Below are positions 16,322 to 21,929 of a stretch of DNA of 21,929 nt, in pieces. How positions within the stretch are numbered: position 1 is the stretch's first letter; each line of letters starts with the position of its first letter. Both the position numbers and the translations under genes were made by a program. Source of the DNA: GCA-2747515 sp964427825 (GTDB lineage Bacteria; Patescibacteriota; Minisyncoccia; Moranbacterales; GCA-2747515); NCBI GenBank assembly GCA_964427825.1, contig CAYRUU010000015.1, positions 1 to 21,929 on the forward strand. The letters run 5' to 3'. The notes under the pieces were generated by a model. The model did not search any database. It was not told the origin of the DNA and saw only the letters and a list, made by a program, of their open reading frames with translations.

Positions 16322-17437
16322 TTAAGGATAAGTCCTAACATTTTTAATTCTAGGGTACAAAATAACATCTCTAATATTATCTTTTCCTAAACTCCATGCA
16401 ATAAATCTTTCTACACCCAAACCAAAACCAGACGTAACCTCATAGCTAGGACTATTTCTTAAATCAATATACCATTCATAAGATCCTGAAAAAACATTTT
16501 GCCTTTTTAATGACTCATACATTTCTTTTGTATTATCTTGTCTTTGACCAGAGCCGACGATTTCTCCACCAAAAGAATTTTCTATTATTGGTGGAAAAAG
16601 TAAATCTGCGTTAATAGTTTTTTCTGGATTTTTTGGATTGGGTTTTTGATAAAAAGGAACTCGATCTCTATCAAAGCTAGTCATCCAAATTGGAGTGTTT
16701 GCTTTTAGTATTTTCATTAATTCGATTTCACCATCAGAGCTAATATCATTTCCATGTTCTGTAAAATTAACTAATTCTTTTTTATCATTCTCAACTAGGA
16801 TATTTACAGCATCATCAAAAGTAATCGTGGGAAACTTATTAGTATCGATAATATTTTTTAGATATTGTTTTGTTTTTTTTGAATCTTCACTTATTTTATC
16901 CATAATATTATCCATCAATAGAAATGATTCAGATAAAGTTTTGACATAGTTTTCAATGATGGGCAGTAGCTTATCTAGACCTCCCTTCATTTCTAATTCG
17001 CAATGATAAAACTGACTTAAATGACGTTTGTCATTGTCTTCTCCCCGCATAGACGGTAAGTAACAATAAACTTTGTCAAAGCCATTCATGATTAAAGGTT
17101 CAAATCCAAATTGTGAAGAATCAACTAAAAATGTATTTAAATTTCCAAATTTTATCGGCATAGGTTTAGAGTCAGACCCTGGGTCCATCGGAGAGGAAAT
17201 ACTCGGCGTAAACATAAATAAATCAATATTTTTGGCTTTTTGCTTTTCGCTAAAATAGAAATCTGAAACTATTTTTATGTAATGTCTTAAAATTATTAAC
17301 GCATGATAGTAACTACTATCGCATAGATGTTTATAATGATTATCTGGATGATAAGTAGGCATTTTATAGTTGCCTTGTCTATCTTTAATAAGATTGTCAT
17401 CTTCAACTATAGACTTCTTGATGTTTTCTAAAAGCAT
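16322..17437 (-). CDS. AsnRS-like class II synthetase paralogue without anticodon-binding domain
   Basis: The class II core of the AspRS/AsnRS family is plain. FLVDSSQFGFEPLI corresponds to the FLTQSxQ segment. Motif 2 is MRGEDNDKRHLSQFYHCELE, with its ATP-binding Arg. FGGEIVGSGQRQDN matches the AsnRS GGSQR loop, SYEWYIDLRNS the YxWYLDLR strand, and motif 3 is GFGLGVERFIAW followed by NIRDVILYPR. All residues needed for amino-acid adenylation seem present. The N-terminal OB fold that reads the anticodon is missing, as in archaeal asparagine synthetase paralogues of AsnRS. I chose ATG 17437 (371 aa). An in-frame GTG at 17488 overlaps the truncated exonuclease stop (GTGA) but adds an unlikely hydrophobic leader. 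It is first in the island operon, with no promoter of its own visible. Confidence 0.85.
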   Translation of the reverse strand: MLLENIKKSIVEDDNLIKDRQGNYKMPTYHPDNHYKHLCDSSYYHALIILRHYIKIVSDFYFSEKQKAKNIDLFMFTPSISSPMDPGSDSKPMPIKFGNLNTFLVDSSQFGFEPLIMNGFDKVYCYLPSMRGEDNDKRHLSQFYHCELEMKGGLDKLLPIIENYVKTLSESFLLMDNIMDKISEDSKKTKQYLKNIIDTNKFPTITFDDAVNILVENDKKELVNFTEHGNDISSDGEIELMKILKANTPIWMTSFDRDRVPFYQKPNPKNPEKTINADLLFPPIIENSFGGEIVGSGQRQDNTKEMYESLKRQNVFSGSYEWYIDLRNSPSYEVTSGFGLGVERFIAWSLGKDNIRDVILYPRIKNVRTYP

Positions 17438-17484
17438 AAAAAATAGGGTTAAAAAATAGGGCCTAGCTAGTTTTAGTTGTAAAT

Positions 17485-17781
17485 TCACCCCGCATTGTGC
17501 GCCACAAAAATCACATCATTGCGAGATAAAATTTCCTGCAACTCTGTATAAAACGCCGAATCGCGAAACGTCTCCTTGTCCGCAAGCATGCGATCTGTGA
17601 TGTGTGTCACTTCCATGGATCGCACCGTCATTGCGCGCCCAGGATTGAACATCTGTTCACGCTCATGCCCATTGAAACTATACGCCACCTGCACTAGCCG
17701 ATCATCCTCCTCCAATCCCGTCGCCTCCGTATCCAAGAATAAAAGATTACTCTTATACTCCGCCATTGTCGTGTATATCAT
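17485..17781 (-). pseudogene. Truncated second copy of the DEDDh exonuclease gene
   Basis: Encodes the first 97 residues of an exonuclease nearly identical to the protein at 11047-11802 (seven substitutions: V7A, R39H, E50A, A79T, T86S, D88N, N89D). It breaks off at FVAHNA, just before the third catalytic Asp, and stops one codon later at TGA. The missing two thirds include three of the five DEDDh residues, so it cannot be active. Most nucleotide differences are silent. The stop is placed so that a GTG start of the AsnRS-like frame overlaps it by 4 nt. Confidence 0.9.
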
Positions 17782-17839
17782 TAGCGCATTATATCTCCTC
17801 TGTACTGTACACCATTTTCCTCATCAAGACCATAGAAAA
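17491..17839. repeat. Direct repeat, right copy (exonuclease 5' region and leader)
   Basis: Partner of 11512-11860. The leader part (17782-17839) has one difference from the left copy: the AGGAGG of the intact gene is AGGAGA here. The coding part carries nearly all other differences. Beyond 17839 the sequence runs into the ClpP-like locus, which is probably the original chromosomal neighbour. Confidence 0.95.
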
Positions 17840-17868
17840 CTAATTAACGCTTGCAAAAATGGGTATTC

Positions 17869-17874
17869 TATGCT
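17869..17874 (+). promoter_or_regulatory. Possible -10 element of the ClpP-like gene
   Basis: TATGCT lies about 58 nt before the ATG, within the string TGGGTATTCTATGCT. No good -35 is placed at 17 nt. A very similar string (TGGGTATTCTATACT) occurs at 11022-11036 on the same strand. The first copy of a 14-bp inverted repeat starts 13 nt downstream. Confidence 0.35.
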
Positions 17875-17886
17875 AGGGCGTCACTG

Positions 17887-17900
17887 ACACTTTGGGGTGT
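17887..17900 (+). repeat. 14-bp inverted repeat, 5' copy
   Basis: ACACTTTGGGGTGT lies in the leader of the ClpP-like gene. Its exact reverse complement follows the stop codon at 18507-18520. It is at an operator-like distance from the possible -10 element. Confidence 0.9.
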
Positions 17901-17931
17901 TTACACTGTACCTTTCAACTTGGAGGACCTT

Positions 17932-18501
17932 ATGAAGTGGTATCACGCCATTCTTGTTATTTTGTTGTGCAGTACCAGCGTTGTACAGGCTCATGCCCAA
18001 GAAAAACAAAAAAGCACTACCATCACTGTGCTATCGGGCACTCTAGATGCGCAGAGCATGACTCACCACATCAACAACCTACTCCAACGCATTGATTCAA
18101 CCATCGTCATCAATAGCGGTGGTGGAAGTGTGGACGATGCTGTAGGATTTTACATGCTTTCAAAAACCATGAAAAATCCTCCCGCAATAAATACGATTGG
18201 CACAAGTATTGTTGGCTCTGCCGCCGTTGTGGTATTTTGTGCGGGGAACGAACGCGCACTAACAGAAAATGCGCATATTTTTCTCCATCCTATCACAACT
18301 GAAGTTAATCGCGTCTCACCAAATACGCTGAAGAAAATTAATACCGCTATGACCCAAGGCTACGCCACCATTATCTCCCATTGCACAAATGGGAAAAAGA
18401 CGCCGGAGGAGATAGAACAATTGATGGATCAAACGGTATTTCTTTCTGCGGAAGAAGCCTTGGCAATAGGCATTGCCACGGAAATCAAGAAATTAAAATA
18501 A
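17932..18501 (+). CDS. Exported ClpP-like serine protease homologue
   Basis: A 189-aa protein with a classical signal peptide (KWYHAILVILLCSTSVVQA, with an AHA cleavage context near residue 22), then a ClpP/crotonase-type domain. INSGGGSVDDAVGFYML matches the ClpP Gly-rich loop. S96 in VGSAAVV aligns with the nucleophile and H119 in IFLHP with the catalytic His. FLSAEEALAIGIATEI matches the ClpP C-terminal FLSAxEAxxxGLVD. The position of the catalytic Asp, two before that Phe, is Thr168; Asp166 is nearby. Ordinary ClpP is cytosolic, so this one is predicted to act outside the membrane. The ATG at 17932 is chosen because GGAGG precedes it and the signal peptide starts there. Confidence 0.85.
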   Translation: MKWYHAILVILLCSTSVVQAHAQEKQKSTTITVLSGTLDAQSMTHHINNLLQRIDSTIVINSGGGSVDDAVGFYMLSKTMKNPPAINTIGTSIVGSAAVVVFCAGNERALTENAHIFLHPITTEVNRVSPNTLKKINTAMTQGYATIISHCTNGKKTPEEIEQLMDQTVFLSAEEALAIGIATEIKKLK

Positions 18502-18506
18502 TATCC

Positions 18507-18520
18507 ACACCCCAAAGTGT
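18507..18520 (+). repeat. 14-bp inverted repeat, 3' copy
   Basis: ACACCCCAAAGTGT begins 5 nt after the ClpP-like stop codon and is the perfect reverse complement of 17887-17900. In the mRNA the two could pair across the whole coding region. Confidence 0.9.
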
Positions 18521-18537
18521 TACGAGATGAGGAGTAT

Positions 18538-18621
18538 ATGGAAGTAGTTTGATTTTTTATAGCTCTTCCGATCTGCATCATCCTCAGTCTGTTCATTTTT
18601 GTGGCTATACCAGAAATATGA
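18538..18621 (+). pseudogene. Tiny hydrophobic ORF interrupted by an in-frame TGA
   Basis: A good ribosome binding site (GATGAGGAG) precedes an ATG that reads MEVV, then TGA (18550-18552), then FFIALPICIILSLFIFVAIP-EI and a second TGA. Without the first TGA it would encode a 27-aa single membrane helix. It sits 36 bp after the ClpP-like gene and before a terminator, so it is on the same transcript. The simplest reading is a broken small membrane protein gene. A neighbouring frame stays open to about 18690 and may be its frameshifted continuation. UGA readthrough is the alternative. Confidence 0.3.
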
Positions 18622-18722
18622 GATGTCATTTCCGCATCTTACAGGCACAATAAGACAGGTTTTGAGGATACGCCTACCTATCGTCTATGGCGATAGATAA
18701 GCAGATCGTAAAAAAGAGCAAT

Positions 18723-18756
18723 GGTGCCGCACTGCATGAGTGAGGCACCTTTTTCT
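18723..18756 (+). terminator. Intrinsic terminator of the ClpP-like transcript
   Basis: GGTGCC (18723-18728) pairs with GGCACC (18744-18749), with an inner ACT/AGT pairing, and a T-rich run follows. About 100 nt upstream of it hold a further hairpin (CTATCG with CGATAG) and no convincing gene. Confidence 0.8.
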
Positions 18757-18966
18757 TTACCAAGTTTTTCTAATAAAAAGTTTTGGTCTATTGCACTGAC
18801 TAGCTATTCTCCCTATTATTTCACCTCGATCCCTTTTGGCAATACACTTTTCTTTACTAAAGGTAAAGAATCTTGTATTGACAGTATGGCCTGTTATTAG
18901 TTGCAGCAATGCAACAATCGATAAGACCATGAGAATTAATTTGAGGAATTTTATGACACGATCCAT
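18757..18966 (-). CDS. Possible small membrane protein
   Basis: A 69-codon frame with a basic start and a hydrophobic segment (FLKLILMVLSIVALLQLI) at about 7-24, then a basic, Cys-containing tail. No Shine-Dalgarno sequence or promoter is evident, and it lies on the far side of the terminator ending the plus-strand transcript. It is retained only because of the coherent membrane-anchor pattern in an otherwise empty 500-bp gap. It may be chance. Confidence 0.25.
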   Translation of the reverse strand: MDRVIKFLKLILMVLSIVALLQLITGHTVNTRFFTFSKEKCIAKRDRGEIIGRIASQCNRPKLFIRKTW

Positions 18967-19025
18967 AATGGTATGAAAAGATATTTATTAGAGGCTTCCC
19001 TTCTTGTAAAAATAGACCTATACGT

Positions 19026-21446
19026 TTACACGACCACGCTCACCAATTTTCCTTTCACATAAATTACCTTTTTTGGCGTCTTGCCGTCCACGTATTTTTG
19101 CACTTTTTCACTTGCAAGCGCGACGACCTCCACATCGGCGTCTGTGCTATCGGTAGGAATGGTAATTTGATCGCGTACCTTGCCATTGACTTGGACGGCA
19201 ATGGTAATGCTGTCGTCGATAAGCAGAGCTGGATCATATGTCGGCCACGACGTGTGCACAAGCAATGTCGCATTGCCCATCTGTGCCCATAATTCTTGCG
19301 TCACATGCGGGCAAAACGGCGAAAGAATTTTCAACAGATCACCAAAATCCTGCTCGGACATTGTTTTGTTTTTCTCCATAACATTCATGAGCGTCATCAT
19401 CTGCGCAATTGCCGTGTTGTATTTCATGGCATCGATATCCTCACCGACTTTCTTAATCGTCCTGTGCAATTCTCTGGCGATATGCACGCTACTCTCCTGA
19501 GCAAACCCCTCTGCAATCCTGTTTTTTCCAAATTTCCATAGCCGCTCAATAAACTTGCGTGGTCCCGTCATACTCTCCGTACTCCACGCCACCGTCGCGT
19601 CAAAAGGTCCCATAAACATCTCATACAGCCGAAATGTATCTGATCCAAAGCGCGCAATCACTGTATCAGGATTGATCACATTACCCCATCGCTTGGACAT
19701 CTTGCGTCCATCCTCCGCCATAATAAGTCCCACAGTTTGCAATTTCTTGTACGGCTCCTCAAAGGAAACTACACCAATGTCATACAAAAACTTGTGCCAA
19801 AAACGCGCATAGATCAAGTGCCGCGTAGCATGCTCCGCACCACCCACATAGAAATCCACCGGTGACCAATATTGTTCCTTTGTCTTGTCCACGATTGCCG
19901 TGTCGTTTTTGGGATCAATGTAGCGAAGATGATACCAGCTTGACCCTGCCCACTGTGGCATGGTGTTGGTTTCACGCCGCGCCGCGCCGCCACATGTCGG
20001 ACACGTTGTTCTCACCCACTCCTCAATTGCGGCAAGTGGCGATTCACCTGTTCCCGTTGGTTCATAGCTCTCCACGTCGGGGAGCATGAGTGGCAACTCC
20101 TCCTCCGGCACCGGCACCCACCCGCATTTTTCACATTCAATGAGTGGAATTGGTTCGCCCCAATAGCGTTGCCGACTAAATACCCAGTCGCGCAGTTTGT
20201 AACTCACGGTCATTGTGCCGCCAACACTCTCTGTGATAGCCTTTTTCGCTGCCTCACTATCCATACCATCAAATGCACCGGAGTTCATCATTGTGCCGCT
20301 GCCCGTATAGGCGGTATCCTCATCCGTACGACCGGCAATCACATCCACGATGTCAATATGATATTTCTTTGCAAATGCAAAATCGCGCTCGTCATGCGCC
20401 GGCACCGCCATGATGGCGCCTGTACCATAATCAGCAAGCACATAGTCGGCGATGTAGATGGGAATTTCCGCGTCATTTGCCGGGTTGATTGCCATAACGC
20501 CCTCCAATTGCATGCCCGTCTTTTCTCGCCCTTCCGCCGTGCGCTCAATTTCCGTCTTTTTCTGCGCCTCTCTTTGATATCGCTCCACGTCCGCGATATT
20601 TACAATTGCATTTTTGATTTTTTCCACAAGCAAATGTTCCGGTGCAAGCACCATATACGTCGCCCCAAAAAGCGTATCGGGACGCGTGGTGAATACGGTA
20701 ATACTTTTACTGCCACTGTCTTTTTTGGATTGTGGATTGTGGATTGCGAATGTGATTTCGGCGCCCTCGCTGCGTCCAATCCAATTGCGCTGTGACTGCT
20801 TGATGCTTTCTTGCCATTCCAGTGTGTCCAGATCGGCAAGTAGACGATCGGCATAGTCGGTAATTTTGATCACCCATTGTGGCAGCTTTTTCTTTTCAAT
20901 CGGTGTGTTGCACCGCTCGCATGCGCCATCTTCCAAGTCCTCATTGGCAAGTCCTGTCTTGCACGACGGACACCAGTTGATCGGCTCATCAGAACGAAAC
21001 ACCAATCCTTTTTTGAACATCTGCACAAATGCCCATTGCGTCCATTTATAGTATGCCGGATCGGTTGTGGCAATTTCGCGATCCCAATCGTAGTTGAGGG
21101 AGATTTTTTCCAGCTGCTTTTTGAATGTGGCAATATTATTCTCCACTGCCACGCGCGGATGCACGTGATTTTTGAGGGCATACTGCTCCGCCGGAAGCCC
21201 AAATGCGTCCCACCCCATCGGGTGCAAGACGTTGTAGCCTTGCATTTTTTTCATCCGTGAAATGACATCCGTGGCGATGTAGCCTTTGGGATGCCCAACG
21301 TGCAAGCCCACGCCCGACGGATACGGAAACATATCCAAAATATAGAATTTCTCCTTATCGGGATCTTCCGTTGTCGCGTACACGTTGGCGGCAGCCCATT
21401 TTTTTCGCCATTTTTCTTCAATTTTTTGATGTTCGTAACGCTCCAT
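19026..21446 (-). CDS. leuS: Leucyl-tRNA synthetase
   Basis: A class I synthetase that charges tRNA-Leu. HVGH lies at 49-52 within DMFPYPSGVGLHVGHPKGY. The CP1 editing domain contains TTRPDTLFGATYMVLAPEH and AVPAHDERDFAFA. Two Cys pairs form zinc-ribbon-like modules (CPSC with CERC; CEKC with CPTC). The KMSKS motif reads KMSKR in EDGRKMSKRWGNVINPD. The C-terminal half has the helical anticodon-binding domain and ends with VQVNGKVRDQI and a short tail. From ATG 21446 (MERYEHQKIEEKW) it is 806 aa, slightly shorter than most bacterial LeuRS. The longer frame from 21485 would begin upstream of the predicted promoter -10 and is rejected. Confidence 0.97.
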   Translation of the reverse strand: MERYEHQKIEEKWRKKWAAANVYATTEDPDKEKFYILDMFPYPSGVGLHVGHPKGYIATDVISRMKKMQGYNVLHPMGWDAFGLPAEQYALKNHVHPRVAVENNIATFKKQLEKISLNYDWDREIATTDPAYYKWTQWAFVQMFKKGLVFRSDEPINWCPSCKTGLANEDLEDGACERCNTPIEKKKLPQWVIKITDYADRLLADLDTLEWQESIKQSQRNWIGRSEGAEITFAIHNPQSKKDSGSKSITVFTTRPDTLFGATYMVLAPEHLLVEKIKNAIVNIADVERYQREAQKKTEIERTAEGREKTGMQLEGVMAINPANDAEIPIYIADYVLADYGTGAIMAVPAHDERDFAFAKKYHIDIVDVIAGRTDEDTAYTGSGTMMNSGAFDGMDSEAAKKAITESVGGTMTVSYKLRDWVFSRQRYWGEPIPLIECEKCGWVPVPEEELPLMLPDVESYEPTGTGESPLAAIEEWVRTTCPTCGGAARRETNTMPQWAGSSWYHLRYIDPKNDTAIVDKTKEQYWSPVDFYVGGAEHATRHLIYARFWHKFLYDIGVVSFEEPYKKLQTVGLIMAEDGRKMSKRWGNVINPDTVIARFGSDTFRLYEMFMGPFDATVAWSTESMTGPRKFIERLWKFGKNRIAEGFAQESSVHIARELHRTIKKVGEDIDAMKYNTAIAQMMTLMNVMEKNKTMSEQDFGDLLKILSPFCPHVTQELWAQMGNATLLVHTSWPTYDPALLIDDSITIAVQVNGKVRDQITIPTDSTDADVEVVALASEKVQKYVDGKTPKKVIYVKGKLVSVVV

Positions 21447-21473
21447 AAAAAAATATACGTAAAACCTATCCGT

Positions 21474-21502
21474 ATCGTAGCGCACATGGGAAGAAAAAAC
21501 AA
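21474..21502 (-). promoter_or_regulatory. Predicted leuS promoter
   Basis: On the minus strand TTGTTT (21502-21497) and TACGAT (21479-21474) are 17 nt apart, giving a leader of about 20 nt. A second -10-like TATATT lies 5 nt before the ATG and could give a leaderless mRNA. Confidence 0.5.
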
Positions 21503-21603
21503 CATATGCGGATCATAATGTGGAATCTTGGTCGGGATGATCGTTTTTCAAAACATTATATTCAGCCCGGAACACGCCATGAATCAGAATGTGACGGACA
21601 TAA

Positions 21604-21667
21604 TGAAAAAGAAAAAGCCCGCTTATACTTTTTCTGTACGTGATGTACATAATAAAGCATAAGCGGG
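21604..21667 (-). terminator. Intrinsic terminator upstream of leuS
   Basis: On the minus strand CCCGCTTAT (21667-21659) pairs with ATAAGCGGG (21626-21618), and CTTTTTCTTTTTC follows. The loop contains its own small TGTAC/GTACA hairpin. It ends transcription of the small gene at 21687-21881 and insulates leuS. Confidence 0.85.
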
Positions 21668-21686
21668 GTTGAGAAGTGGGAGGTTT

Positions 21687-21881
21687 TCATAAGATGGTAA
21701 CCTCCTTTAACCATTTGAAAAAATTTTGGGTTTGGGTTTGCGGCGCAACTTCTTGTTGTGGCCTGCATTTCTTCTTGCGGCGTGGCTGCAGTCCGTCAGA
21801 CCTGAACCAAACCCGCCAAATAATCCATGCGAGCGCCACAGAAAGCGCCGCCATGACGGACAAGATTTCCACATCCGTCAT
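21687..21881 (-). CDS. Small single-pass membrane protein
   Basis: A 64-aa frame with an N-terminal hydrophobic helix at about 6-24 (ILSVMAALSVALAWIIWRVWF), then a basic KKK-containing, Gln-rich tail. A strong terminator follows 20 bp downstream in the right orientation, which supports real transcription. The ATG falls at the edge of a REP-like palindrome; a GTG three codons in is an alternative start. I recognise no family. Confidence 0.45.
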   Translation of the reverse strand: MTDVEILSVMAALSVALAWIIWRVWFRSDGLQPRRKKKCRPQQEVAPQTQTQNFFKWLKEVTIL

Positions 21882-21909
21882 TCCGCGCTGCGAAAGCGCA
21901 GGGATCCAG
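21878..21909. repeat. REP-like palindromic element
   Basis: TCATTCCGCG, a CTGCG-AAAG-CGCAG hairpin (21888-21901) and GGATCCAG form the TCATTCC...GGATCCAG pattern of dispersed intergenic palindromes known from many bacteria. Only one copy lies in the window, so its repeat status is inferred. It overlaps the start codon of the small membrane protein gene. Confidence 0.45.
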
Positions 21910-21929
21910 TCATAATAACTAGCTCCGAC

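Larger units (their letters stand above)
11861..17490. mobile_element. AT-rich acquired island between duplicated exonuclease segments
   Basis: About 5.6 kb of markedly AT-rich DNA with A/T-heavy codon use, unlike both flanks. It lies exactly between the two copies of the exonuclease 5' region. It holds five genes related to amino-acid activation and modification, and no transposase, integrase, tRNA gene or plasmid replication gene. The flanking homology, rather than a mobile-element machinery, suggests entry by homologous recombination. Confidence 0.8.

Noticed and set aside
11512..17839. The flanking 349-bp copies as target-site duplications of a transposon or integrase
   Set aside because: They are far too long and about 9-10% divergent with mostly silent changes, and the island has no recombinase.
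1351..18552. Genome-wide reassignment of UGA to Trp or Gly
   Set aside because: Long conserved ORFs contain no internal TGA; lysS and the HisRS-like gene end sensibly at TGA; the two suggestive TGAs are in a dead transposase and a tiny ORF.
21676..21915. Plus-strand 79-codon frame near the right edge
   Set aside because: It is antisense to the better-supported small membrane protein, which has a correctly oriented terminator.
1..21929. tRNA, rRNA genes or CRISPR arrays
   Set aside because: Intergenic regions were read for T-loop/anticodon patterns and for regularly spaced repeats; none was found.

Overview
The window looks like a chromosomal segment of a bacterium with a compact genome and sigma-70-type promoters. 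It carries housekeeping genes (obg, lysS, leuS, fusA, rpsG, rpsL, dxr, a cold-shock gene), almost all on the minus strand. The small hydrophobic accessory proteins, the SD-poor housekeeping genes and a LeuRS with a KMSKR-type signature would fit a Patescibacteria/CPR-like lineage. That placement is a guess from protein character; no 16S or tRNA gene is present to settle it. UGA appears to be a normal but rare stop codon.

Layout. 1-2040: the 5' end of an unknown membrane protein, obg, the decayed remains of an IS1595-type insertion sequence directly upstream of obg, and a nucleotidyltransferase. 2089-4082: lysS, then a divergent cold-shock gene with its own promoter and terminator. 4208-8334: an str operon (rpsL, rpsG, fusA) with a membrane-protein gene inserted between rpsG and fusA. 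8344-8949: a self-contained unit for a small membrane-anchored unknown. 8980-11802: a DEDDh exonuclease, dxr and a slipin. 17840-18756: a secreted ClpP-like protein with a perfect inverted repeat on both sides, and a tiny hydrophobic ORF with an in-frame TGA. 19026-21912: leuS, a small membrane protein and a REP-like palindrome.

The exceptional part is 11861-17490, an AT-rich island unlike its surroundings. It holds five genes. A HisRS/HisZ-like protein is on the plus strand. Facing it is a tight minus-strand operon: AsnRS-like enzyme without an anticodon domain, SAM methyltransferase, MccF-like S66 serine peptidase, and LysA-like PLP decarboxylase. These are two amino-acid-activating or amino-acid-binding folds, two tailoring enzymes and an enzyme of the type that gives self-immunity to microcin C-like aminoacyl-nucleotides. 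I read this as a candidate, possibly undescribed, pathway for a small amino-acid or peptide-type metabolite that uses synthetase paralogues instead of tRNA charging.

The island sits between two direct copies of about 349 bp from the exonuclease gene (its leader and first ~97 codons). The copy at 11512-11860 belongs to the intact gene. The copy at 17491-17839 is truncated just before a catalytic Asp. The copies differ at about 33 positions, mostly silent, so the second copy diverged as a working gene before it was broken. This suggests entry by homologous recombination with DNA from a relative. The exonuclease leader now lies upstream of the imported operon and may drive it.
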